A DNA stretch of 64,000 bases from Streptomyces sp. MP131-18 (GTDB lineage: Bacteria > Actinomycetota > Actinomycetes > Streptomycetales > Streptomycetaceae): positions 5,679,682 through 5,743,681 of the forward strand of contig NZ_LZNS01000001.1 of NCBI RefSeq assembly GCF_001984575.1. Reading direction: 5' to 3'. Numbering within the stretch: position 1 is the stretch's first letter; every line of letters begins with the position of its first letter. The notes under the pieces were generated by a model, which saw only the letters and a program-made list of their open reading frames with translations, did not search any database and had not been told where the DNA came from. Below are positions 37,658 through 44,798 of the stretch, piece by piece. A program made the position numbers and the translations under genes.

Positions 37658-38527
37658 TCACTCAGGTCGTTCTGTCGTGCGTTCCAGGGGGACGGGAATG
37701 GCACCCACCAAGGTGGTGTCGTCCCCCGAATGTGTCGCCGCATGGCCGAGCCAGCCGGCGAGTTTGTCCTGCACCTGCGCGCGCCCCTCCGACTCGACGC
37801 GGTCGCGCACGCCACGCGCGAATCCGAGGAACCCGTCGTGGTCCTCGAAGCTCTTCGACAGGCCGTCGGTCGACAGCAGCACGGCCGGCGGCGGGCCCTT
37901 GCCGGTCAGCGGCCGCCAGTGCATGCGGGCGCGCAGCCACGCCTCCGGCTGGCACAGCGACTCCGTCTCGTCGCCGAGATCCTGGCCCGCGTACAGCGGG
38001 GCCTCGGGCGGCCCCTCGTTCCACACCAGCGTGATGTCGCCGTCCCCGAGCTGCCAGCACACCAGCAGTTCGCGGGTGAGGACCACGCCGAGCAGGGTGC
38101 TGCCGTAGGCGTCGAACGCGGGGGCCTCGCCCGCCCGGCCGTGCGCGGGCGAGCTGGCCTCGTGCCGGGCGACGCGCAGCCGCCAGCCGTGCACGAGACG
38201 CCGCGGCAGGTCCCGCGCCATCTCCCGCCGCACCGGCCACCCGGGCGGCTCCTCCCCGGACAGGGCACCGGCCACGAAGCGGCGGGCGCAGGCGGCGAAC
38301 TCCTCGGCGGCCCAGCGGGCGCCGAGGTCGCTGCGGAAGTGGGCGGCGGCCCCGTGCCCGTCCGCGACGGTGAGGACCGCGGCGCGCCCGCCCGCGGCGA
38401 GAAACGCCAGGTGACTGTCCTGGCTGTACTCCTTGCCCCGCCCCGTCACGTCCTGCCCGAGCAGCCGGAAGGCGGCATGCGCGGACCCGGCGAGGTGCGG
38501 CCCGGCAGCCGCGTGGGCGTCGCTCAC
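37658..38527 (-). CDS. PP2C-family protein phosphatase of a TerY-P-like triad
   Basis: 289-residue metal-dependent Ser/Thr phosphatase. Motifs in order: YSQDSH (D37), VADGHG (D56, metal ligands), YGSTLLGVVL, QLGDGDI, LLSTDGLSKSF (D221) and SGDDTTLVGAI (D269/D270). It presumably reverses the action of the adjacent kinase. GTG start at 38527 with gaggaga upstream. Its first residues, MSDAHAAAGPHLAG, repeat the beginning of the two micro-ORFs ahead of it (MSDAHAATEPHL), so the 5' end of this gene is the source of the local 89-bp duplication. Its start overlaps the preceding micro-ORF stop by 4 nt. Confidence 0.9.
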   Translation of the reverse strand: MSDAHAAAGPHLAGSAHAAFRLLGQDVTGRGKEYSQDSHLAFLAAGGRAAVLTVADGHGAAAHFRSDLGARWAAEEFAACARRFVAGALSGEEPPGWPVRREMARDLPRRLVHGWRLRVARHEASSPAHGRAGEAPAFDAYGSTLLGVVLTRELLVCWQLGDGDITLVWNEGPPEAPLYAGQDLGDETESLCQPEAWLRARMHWRPLTGKGPPPAVLLSTDGLSKSFEDHDGFLGFARGVRDRVESEGRAQVQDKLAGWLGHAATHSGDDTTLVGAIPVPLERTTERPE

Positions 38528-38616
38528 TGTGTCTCCTCGTTCGCTTCTCCGCCCACGCGGCGTAGTGCGTGGTGGGTGACGAGGTGCGGCTCGGTGGCCG
38601 CGTGGGCGTCGCTCAC
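38524..38616 (-). CDS. Micro-ORF 2, 30 residues, in the tandem duplication
   Basis: GTG start at 38616, 30 codons (begins MSDAHAATEPHLVTHHALRR, ends GEANEETQ), stop overlapping the PP2C start as GTGA. The upstream unit provides a gaggaga site. The first 12 residues match the PP2C N-terminus. It may be a translational-coupling relay rather than a functional peptide. No homologue can be judged at this length. Confidence 0.55.
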   Translation of the reverse strand: MSDAHAATEPHLVTHHALRRVGGEANEETQ

Positions 38617-38705
38617 TGTGTCTCCTCGTTCGCTTCTCCGCCCACGCGGCGTAGTGCGTGGTGGGTGACGAGGTGCGGCTCGGTGGCCGCGTGGGCGTCG
38701 CTCAC
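38613..38705 (-). CDS. Micro-ORF 1, 30 residues, in the tandem duplication
   Basis: A copy of micro-ORF 2 one 89-bp unit upstream, GTG start at 38705. Its start overlaps the vWA stop as GTGA and its stop overlaps the start of micro-ORF 2 in the same way, so ribosomes could pass from the vWA gene through both peptides into PP2C by termination-reinitiation. The encoded peptide appears identical to micro-ORF 2. Confidence 0.55.
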   Translation of the reverse strand: MSDAHAATEPHLVTHHALRRVGGEANEETQ

Positions 38706-39394
38706 CAGACGTCGTCGTCGCTCGCGCCGGCCGTGATGGTGGGCGTGCGGTCCATCGGCGTGGCCAGCTGCTTGTCGCCCTCGACGGCCGGGGTGGAGGC
38801 GGTGGCCACGGCGACGGTGGAGGCCCAGCGGATCGCGGCGACCAGCTGCTTGGGGTTCTTCACGCGCAGCGGCTCCTGCTCCGGGTTGGCCAGGAACTCC
38901 TTGAGCATCTCGCGGTCCGCGTCCTCGCCGATGCCGATGGCGACGCGTACCGCGCGCTTGCCCCAAGGGGTGGCGTCGATGTCGCGCAGCCCGGAGCGCC
39001 AGTCGTCGGTGGGCAGTCCGTCCGAGACCAGCGCGAGCACCGGGCGCAGCGCGCGGCCCGGCATCGGCGGCGTCTTCAGCGCCTCCGAGGTCAGGCGCAG
39101 CGCGGCGCCGAGGTCGGTGGTGCTGTGGGCGTAGACGTCCTCCCACGTGAAGTCCTGGATGGCGGTGGGTGCGGCCAGGTGCCAGGAGGCGCCGGAGCTG
39201 AACGTGACGGCCCGGACGAGAAGTTCGGCGCCGGGGTTGTCGTCGGCGGCCTTGCGCATCTCGGGGATGGCCTCGCGGATGGCGTAGTTGAGCTGTGTGA
39301 TCTTGCCATTGATCCCCATGGAGCCCGAGCAGTCGAGCAGCCAGATGAAGTGGAGGGGACGGCTGGCCATGGGGCCACCGGGGATGTCGCTCAC
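38702..39394 (-). CDS. TerY-like von Willebrand factor A domain protein
   Basis: 230 residues, cytosolic. A single vWA domain at about 13-190 has an intact MIDAS: DCSGSMG (D21, S23, S25), a Thr at 92-93 (AHSTTDLGAAL) and D125 (LVSDGLPTDDW), so Mg2+-dependent partner binding is likely. FIWLLDCSGSMGINGKITQLN is close to TerY proteins. The C-terminal 35 residues are Thr/Ala/Asp-rich and could carry sites for the neighbouring kinase. GTG start at 39394 with ggagagg 7 nt upstream. It lies second in the operon, 23 bp after the GAP1-like gene. Confidence 0.9.
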   Translation of the reverse strand: MSDIPGGPMASRPLHFIWLLDCSGSMGINGKITQLNYAIREAIPEMRKAADDNPGAELLVRAVTFSSGASWHLAAPTAIQDFTWEDVYAHSTTDLGAALRLTSEALKTPPMPGRALRPVLALVSDGLPTDDWRSGLRDIDATPWGKRAVRVAIGIGEDADREMLKEFLANPEQEPLRVKNPKQLVAAIRWASTVAVATASTPAVEGDKQLATPMDRTPTITAGASDDDVW

Positions 39395-39417
39395 GGGATA
39401 CCTCTCCGAAGGGACGG

Positions 39418-40923
39418 TCAGGTCCGGTCAGTTGGCGGAATGTGGGGCGGCCGGCGCACCGGAGGCGGCGGCTGCGGGGGTGGCGGCTGCGCGGGCGGCG
39501 CCCGGAAGGGCGGCGGCTGCCGGGGCGGCGGGGGCGGGGGTGCCGTCCGCGGCGGCGGGGGCGGGGGCAGCGCGGTGCTCTCCTCGTACTGGCGCAGCTG
39601 GCGCCGCGCCCAGATCAGCACTTCGGGCCGCACCATGGAGTCGCTGCGGTTCAGCTCGCGGCGCAGGTGCTGCTCGGCGTCGGCGGCCCCGGGGCCGCCC
39701 GCGTTCAGCTCCTGCCCCCGCACCAGCAGCCGGGCTGTTTCGCGCCCGCTGGAGGTGAACGGGTAGGCGTCCTCGTGACGCAGCAGTTCGCGGGCCAGCT
39801 CGCAGCGCTTGTCGTTGACGGTGCCGCCGCGGGTGATCCAGTTCAGCAGGCGCAGGTGGATGCCGGTGCTGACGAGCAGCGGGAGCGGGCAGGTCCTGGC
39901 CAGTTCGAGGGCGCCGGCCAGGTCGGGGTCCGACTTGTCCCAGACCAGCTCGTAGATGAGCCTGAGGGTCTTCTCGTTCAGCTCCTCGCTCTCGCCGAGC
40001 CGGCCGCGCAGCATCCGGAACAGGCCCACGCCGTGCAGGTGGTGCGGGCCGCCGCGCAGGTTTTTCGCCGACTCGCGCAGCCGTTCCTGAACGGCGGCGG
40101 GCGCCGCGGGCGGCAGCGGCGGCGGGGGGCCTGACGCGCCGGGCAGCCGCGGCAGCCAGTCCCGGACGGCCTGGGTCACCCACGGGTCGACGCGTGGCGG
40201 GCTGCCCTCGCCGCCGAGTCCGTCGTGCACGCGGTAGCGGTGCCGCAGGACGTCGGGGTCCTTGCGGTCGAACGCGGCGTCGGGGCCGATGCCGATGATC
40301 TGCTGCGGGGCGTCGAGCGGGCAGGCGGTGCCGGTGGTGAACGTCAGCGCCCTGGCCTGCCCCGCGGTGCCGTACCGGTCGAGGAACCAGGTGGCGAGCC
40401 CGATCCACCGGGCCACGGTGGCCTGTTCCTCCTCGGCGAGCACGAGCTGACGGCCGGCGGGGGAGGTGAACAGGGCGCGCACATCGCTGAGGAACGGGAC
40501 CAGGCGGTCGGACCGCGCCCTGGCGAAGTCGGCCAGCTCCTCGGCGGTCAGCTCGGTGCCCGGCTCCGGCTCCGGCGCCGGAGCGGCGTCCGGCTCGTGC
40601 GGGCGGTCCCACAGCGGGGAGCGCCACAGGTCGACGGGCAGGATGTCGCCGAGGGCGCGCTCCGGCCCGTGCGGCAGGTACAGCGCGTCGACGGTGCCGT
40701 CGGCGGCACCGCGGCACAGGAGGAGGCTGCCGCCGCCCGGCAGCCCGGCGTGGGCCAGGCAGCCGCCGCCGCGCACGGGCGGGGCGGGCGCCGCGGCGGC
40801 GACCAGGGGCGGCAGGTGCTCGGGCAGGCGGCCGGTGCCGTCCGCGGCGGCCGTGACCCGTTCGGTGACCTCATCGGTGCTCAGGGTGAACCGCAGCCTG
40901 CGGATGACGTGCCCGCTCTGCAT
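39418..40923 (-). CDS. GAP1-like (GTPase-associated protein 1) protein with proline-rich tail
   Basis: 501 residues, first gene of the minus-strand operon; ATG 40923 with gaggggga upstream. Residues 55-110 (LAHAGLPGGGSLLLC, ALYLPHG, ILPVDLWRSPLWDRP) and 160-235 (QLVLAEEEQATVARWIGLATWFL, RALTFTTGTACPLDAPQQIIGIG, RHRYRVHD) match my memory of the N-terminal and middle domains of GTPase-associated protein 1 families, known from NTP-dependent conflict systems. A helical C-terminal domain follows (260-445), then about 50 residues of Pro with Arg, Thr and Gln. No GTPase gene is adjacent, which is atypical. The family call is by recall and should be treated as moderate. Confidence 0.72.
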   Translation of the reverse strand: MQSGHVIRRLRFTLSTDEVTERVTAAADGTGRLPEHLPPLVAAAAPAPPVRGGGCLAHAGLPGGGSLLLCRGAADGTVDALYLPHGPERALGDILPVDLWRSPLWDRPHEPDAAPAPEPEPGTELTAEELADFARARSDRLVPFLSDVRALFTSPAGRQLVLAEEEQATVARWIGLATWFLDRYGTAGQARALTFTTGTACPLDAPQQIIGIGPDAAFDRKDPDVLRHRYRVHDGLGGEGSPPRVDPWVTQAVRDWLPRLPGASGPPPPLPPAAPAAVQERLRESAKNLRGGPHHLHGVGLFRMLRGRLGESEELNEKTLRLIYELVWDKSDPDLAGALELARTCPLPLLVSTGIHLRLLNWITRGGTVNDKRCELARELLRHEDAYPFTSSGRETARLLVRGQELNAGGPGAADAEQHLRRELNRSDSMVRPEVLIWARRQLRQYEESTALPPPPPPRTAPPPPPPRQPPPFRAPPAQPPPPQPPPPVRRPPHIPPTDRT

Positions 40924-41055
40924 CTGCCGTCCCCCTCGGAATGCCGTTGCCCCGTCGTGCCCCGTTCGGCACGGTCCGGATGTCGGCATGGACGTTCCGT
41001 CGCCCGGGGTTGGTTGGAGGATATCCGGCCAGACCCGTGACCGGTCCCGGAACGG

Positions 41056-41172
41056 TCAGGCTTCCGGGGTCGGTTCGTCGGGGTGGCGGCGCAGCCACAC
41101 GATCGCGGCGACGAGGCCGCCCCACACGATGGTCATGGCAATGATCATCATGACGATGGCCGAGGCCGACAT
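41056..41172 (-). CDS. metS: Methionine/alanine importer small subunit (MetS-like)
   Basis: A 38-residue single-TM peptide beginning MSASAIVMMIIAMTIVWGGL and ending WLRRHPDEPTPEA. Its ATG overlaps the stop of the NSS transporter (TGATG), so the two are coupled. This fits the MetS subunit that accompanies MetP in the MetPS sodium-dependent methionine/alanine importers of Corynebacterium, where both are needed. It is easily missed because of its length. Confidence 0.85.
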   Translation of the reverse strand: MSASAIVMMIIAMTIVWGGLVAAIVWLRRHPDEPTPEA

Positions 41173-42722
41173 CAGCTGCTCCTTCGCGCGGTCGCGTCCT
41201 GGGTGTCCTCGGTGTCCTCGGTGTCCTGGGAACCGGTCGGATTACGCCGCCACCGCACCAGCGAGAGCAGGACGCCGACGACGAGGGCGGCGGCGGCGAC
41301 CCCCCAGCCGGACCAGAGCAGGAACGAGGTGTCGTAGCCCGCGTAGTTCTCGTCGAACTCGTCGGTGAGGCTGTCGACCATCATCCAGATGAGCACCAGC
41401 GGGGTGATGATGCCCAGGCAGATCCGCCACCAGATCCGCAGTGGCACGGAGGAGGTCGCGTCGGCGTGCCGCTGGAGGGCGGGCAGTCTGCGCAGGCCCC
41501 AGCTGACGGTGATCACCAGGACGAGCCCGGCCAGGACGATGCCGTACTGGTTGATGAAGTGGTCGGAGACGTCCAGGAAGTGCAGCCCGCTGTCGCTGGA
41601 GAACAGCACGGTGGACACCACGGCCACCGCGCCGCAGACGGCCAGCACGGCCGGCACGCGCCGCAGGCCCATGCGGTCCTCGACGGTGGCGACGATCACC
41701 TGCACGATGCTGATGAGGGAAGTGAGCCCGGCGAGCACCAGGGAGCCGAAGAACAGCACGCCGAAGAACGCGCCCATCGGCATCTCGGAGATGATCTGCG
41801 GGAACGCGACGAACGCGAGGCCGACGCCGCTGCTGGTCACCTCGCTGACGGCGAGCCCCGACTCGGCGGCCATGAATCCGAGGGTGGCGAAGACGGCCAG
41901 GCCGGCCAGGATCTCGAAGGAGCTGTTGGCGAAGCCGGCCACGAGCGCGGAGCCGGTGAGGTCGGACTTGCGGCGCAGGTACGAGGCGTAGGTGATCATG
42001 ATGCCGAAGCCGACGGACAGCGAGAAAAAGATCTGCCCGTAGGCGGCGACCCACACGCCGCCGTCGCCGAGCGCGCCCCAGTCGGGCGCGAAGAGCGCGT
42101 CGAGGCCGAGGTCCGCGCCGTCCAGCGTGAGCGCCCTGACCACCAGGATCAGGAAGAACACCACGAGCAGCGGGATGAAGACGGTGTTGGCGCGTTCGAT
42201 TCCGCGCCGCACGCCCAGGACGAGGATGACGAGCACGACCAGCCACACGGCGATCAGCGGCCAGACCACGCCCGGCACGAACGTCGAGATCTCGCCCGGA
42301 CTGTCGGAGACCTTGAGGAAGTCGCCCATCAGGAAGCCCTCGGGGTCGTCGCCCCAGGACTGGTCGAACGAGAAGCCGACGTAACGGACCGCCCAGGCCA
42401 GGATCGCCGCGTAGTAGGTGGCGACGACGAAGCAGATCGCCACCTGCCACCAGCCGATCGCCTCGGCGGGCCGGGACAGCTGGCGCAGGGCGCCCGGGGG
42501 CGAGGACCGGTACTTGCGGCCGATCGTGTATTCGAGGATCAGCAGCGGAATGCCCGCGGTGAGCAGGGCGAGCAGGTACGGCACCATGAACGCGCCGCCG
42601 CCGTTCTCGTATGTCACCGCGGGGAAGCGCCAGATGTTGCCGAGGCCGACGGCCGAGCCGATGGCGGCCATGAGAAAGCCGGCGCGGGTGCCCCACTGTT
42701 CCCGTTGCGGTTCCTGGGTCAT
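41172..42722 (-). CDS. metP: Sodium-dependent amino-acid transporter, NSS family (MetP-like)
   Basis: 516 residues, about 12 TM helices. The LeuT/NSS signature is clear: REQWGTRAGFLMAAIGSAVGLGNIWRFPAVTYENGGGAF in TM1, with the unwound GSAVGLGN Na+/substrate site, and FFSLSVGFGIMITYASYL in TM6. Couples Na+ entry to uptake of a neutral amino acid. The small subunit that follows points to methionine or alanine. Start ATG 42722. The C-terminal tail ends QDTEDTEDTQDATARR, encoded by a 9-bp repeat. Confidence 0.93.
   Translation of the reverse strand: MTQEPQREQWGTRAGFLMAAIGSAVGLGNIWRFPAVTYENGGGAFMVPYLLALLTAGIPLLILEYTIGRKYRSSPPGALRQLSRPAEAIGWWQVAICFVVATYYAAILAWAVRYVGFSFDQSWGDDPEGFLMGDFLKVSDSPGEISTFVPGVVWPLIAVWLVVLVILVLGVRRGIERANTVFIPLLVVFFLILVVRALTLDGADLGLDALFAPDWGALGDGGVWVAAYGQIFFSLSVGFGIMITYASYLRRKSDLTGSALVAGFANSSFEILAGLAVFATLGFMAAESGLAVSEVTSSGVGLAFVAFPQIISEMPMGAFFGVLFFGSLVLAGLTSLISIVQVIVATVEDRMGLRRVPAVLAVCGAVAVVSTVLFSSDSGLHFLDVSDHFINQYGIVLAGLVLVITVSWGLRRLPALQRHADATSSVPLRIWWRICLGIITPLVLIWMMVDSLTDEFDENYAGYDTSFLLWSGWGVAAAALVVGVLLSLVRWRRNPTGSQDTEDTEDTQDATARRSS
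41203..41229 (-). repeat. 9-bp tandem repeat encoding the acidic tail of the NSS transporter
   Basis: Three 9-bp units (gtgtcctcg twice, then gtgtcctgg) encode the (E/Q)-D-T repeats in the cytoplasmic C-terminus of the transporter. Frame is preserved. Confidence 0.75.
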
Positions 42723-42895
42723 GGTCGAGCGTCCTTGATCGTCCGGGCTGTTCGTATACAAGCCCGCCGCACGTTACCAGCCGGTTCCGCCGGCGGGCAG
42801 GGCCTGAATCGGGTACGGCGGCCCGTTTCCGTACCGCCCCGGCGGTAGCATCCGTGCGTACGCGTTGACGAGGGCCGCGAGGAGAGTGCCAGGCG

Positions 42896-43255
42896 ATGGC
42901 GGGAGAACCCGAGGCGGACTGCCTGTTCTGCAAGATCGTGGCGGGCGACGTGCCCGCGACGGTGGTCAGGGAGACGGCCACCACGGTCGCGTTCCAGGAC
43001 ATCAACCCGCAGGCGCCCTGCCACGTGCTGATCATTCCCAAGGCGCACCACCGGGACGCCGCGGCCCTCGCCGCCGCCGACCCCGCGCTGGCCGCCGACG
43101 TGCTGCGCGAGGCGGGGCACGTCGCGGCCGACCAGAAGGTGGACGGCAGCGGCTACCGCGTCGTGTTCAACACCGGCACCGGCGCCGGGCAGACCGTCTT
43201 CCACGCGCACGCCCACGTGCTGGGCGGCCGCGGCCTGGAATGGCCCCCCGGGTAG
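42896..43255 (+). CDS. HIT family nucleotide-binding protein
   Basis: 119 residues. CLFCKIVAGDVPA (zinc-binding Cys pair), HVLIIPKAHH, and the histidine triad QTVFHAHAHVLGGR. Members hydrolyse AMP-linked compounds such as adenosine 5'-phosphoramidate (HINT type). It ends 3 bp before the next gene, an RNase Z-like MBL protein, so the two are co-transcribed. The same pair is common in Streptomyces. Confidence 0.94.
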   Translation: MAGEPEADCLFCKIVAGDVPATVVRETATTVAFQDINPQAPCHVLIIPKAHHRDAAALAAADPALAADVLREAGHVAADQKVDGSGYRVVFNTGTGAGQTVFHAHAHVLGGRGLEWPPG

Positions 43256-43258
43256 GCC

Positions 43259-44167
43259 GTGACCGCACGCGAACTGGTGGTCCTCGGCACCGCCAGCCAG
43301 GTGCCCACCCGGCACCGCAACCACAACGGCTACGTGCTGCGCTGGGACGCGGAGACCATCCTCTTCGACCCCGGCGAGGGAACGCAGCGGCAGCTGCTGC
43401 TCGCCGGGATCGGCGCCACCGCGCTCACCCGGATCTGCGTCACGCACTTCCACGGCGACCACTCCCTGGGGCTCGCCGGCGTGTTCCAGCGCATCAGCCT
43501 GGACCGGGTCCCGCACCCGGTCACCGCGCACTACCCGGCGGGCGGGCAGGAGTTCTTCGACCGGCTGCGGTACGCCACCGCCTACCACGACACCGCACAG
43601 ATCCTGCCGCGCCCCGTGACCGGCCCCGGAGTCCTTGAACGCACCGCGGAGTTCACCCTCACCGCGCGCGGACTGTCCCACCCCGTCGAGACGTTCGGCT
43701 ACCGGCTGACGGAGCCCGACGGCCGCCGCGTGCTGCCCGAGCGGCTCGCGGCGCACGGCATCGAGGGCCCGGACGTCGGACGGCTCCTGCGCGCGGGCAC
43801 GCTGCGCGGCGTGACGGCGGACGACGTCACCGCGCCGCGGCCCGGGCAGTCCTTCGCGTTCGTCATGGACACCCGGCTGTGCGACGGCGTCTTCGCGCTC
43901 GCGGACGGGTGCGACCTGCTGGTCATCGAGTCGACCTTCCTCGACCGGGACGCCGCGCTCGCCCGTGAGTACGGCCACCTCACCGCCGGGCAGGCGGGCC
44001 GCGTCGCCGCCGAGTGCGGGGTGCGGCACCTGGTGCTGACGCACTTCTCGCAGCGCTACCAGGACCCGGCGGACTTCGCCGCCGAGGCGCGGGCCGCCGG
44101 ATTCGCCGGCACGCTGACGGTCGCCGAGGACCTGATGCGCGTCCCGGTGCCGCGCCGCGGGACCTGA
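43259..44167 (+). CDS. Ribonuclease Z-like MBL-fold nuclease
   Basis: 302 residues, GTG start at 43259. MBL metal motif THFHGDHSLGLAGVFQR (HxHxDH), LVVLGTASQVPTRHRNHNGYVL at the N-terminus (typical of ElaC/RNase Z), FAFVMDTRLCD, a late His in LVIESTFLDRD...EYGHLTAGQAG, and HLVLTHFSQRYQDP with the C-terminal zinc His. It would cut the 3' trailer of tRNA precursors that lack an encoded CCA. ElaC and tRNase Z differ in exosite details that I cannot check by eye. Confidence 0.9.
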   Translation: MTARELVVLGTASQVPTRHRNHNGYVLRWDAETILFDPGEGTQRQLLLAGIGATALTRICVTHFHGDHSLGLAGVFQRISLDRVPHPVTAHYPAGGQEFFDRLRYATAYHDTAQILPRPVTGPGVLERTAEFTLTARGLSHPVETFGYRLTEPDGRRVLPERLAAHGIEGPDVGRLLRAGTLRGVTADDVTAPRPGQSFAFVMDTRLCDGVFALADGCDLLVIESTFLDRDAALAREYGHLTAGQAGRVAAECGVRHLVLTHFSQRYQDPADFAAEARAAGFAGTLTVAEDLMRVPVPRRGT

Positions 44168-44171
44168 CGCG

Positions 44172-44753
44172 CTACTGCCCGACCCGGCCGTCGATCCGCT
44201 CGCGCAGCAGATCCGCGTGCCCGTTGTGCCGGGCGTACTCCTCGATCATGTGCACCATGACCTCCCGCAGCTCGACCGGCTCGCCGTCCCTGGCCCGGCG
44301 TCCGGTGACGCCCAGGTCCGGTGCCTCGGCCACGAACCGTTCCGCGAAGGCGATTTCGGCGCGCCAGGCGGCGAACGCCTCCTCGACCGCCCGCGGGTCG
44401 GCGACCGCGCCGTTGAAGTCCGCGTCGGGGTCCTCCGCGGTGCGGAACGGCCGCGGCACGTCCTGCCCGGCCAGCACCTGCCGGAACCAGCCCAGTTCGA
44501 CATCGGCCATGTGCCGGACCAGACCGAGCAACGACATGGGGGACGGCGGAACGGAGCGGCGCGCAAGCGCCTCGGCGTCGAGCCCCTCGCACTTCAGGGC
44601 CAGGGTCAGGCGCTGGTCGGCCAGGTAACCGACGAGGTTGTCGCGTTCGCCGCGGAAACGGCCGTCGGAGCGGGGGTCCTCGTCGGGATGGACAAACATG
44701 TCGGACCAGCCGAAGGCGGGTGCGGGCGTGGCGTCAGGGGATGCGGGAGACAT
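44172..44753 (-). CDS. DinB-like (DUF664) four-helix metalloprotein
   Basis: 193 residues from ATG 44753; an ATG 12 nt earlier is possible. The metal-binding histidines are in SLLGLVRHMADVELGWFRQ and MVHMIEEYARHNGHADLLRERIDG, as in DUF664/DinB proteins, many of which are mycothiol-dependent transferases in actinomycetes. A detoxifying thiol transferase is plausible. The substrate is unknown. It converges with the RNase Z-like gene and has no clear partner. Confidence 0.85.
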   Translation of the reverse strand: MSPASPDATPAPAFGWSDMFVHPDEDPRSDGRFRGERDNLVGYLADQRLTLALKCEGLDAEALARRSVPPSPMSLLGLVRHMADVELGWFRQVLAGQDVPRPFRTAEDPDADFNGAVADPRAVEEAFAAWRAEIAFAERFVAEAPDLGVTGRRARDGEPVELREVMVHMIEEYARHNGHADLLRERIDGRVGQ

Positions 44754-44798
44754 GTCCCGAAGCATCGGCGCCCGGCGCCGCGGCGCGCCACGTGTTTT

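Larger units (their letters stand above)
38511..38705 (-). repeat. 89-bp tandem duplication in the vWA-PP2C intercistron
   Basis: The element beginning gcgtgggcgtcgctcac starts at 38511, 38600 and 38689, a period of exactly 89 bp. The span from 38600 to 38704 repeats the earlier copy nearly perfectly; the third is partial. Each unit carries a GTG start in a GTGA overlap and a gaggaga ribosome site. 89 is not a multiple of 3, yet with the 4-nt overlap each unit makes a closed 93-nt ORF. Confidence 0.93.

Noticed and set aside
38511..38705. CRISPR array
   Set aside because: The repeat is 89 bp, only two full copies, with no spacers between and with open reading frames in each unit.
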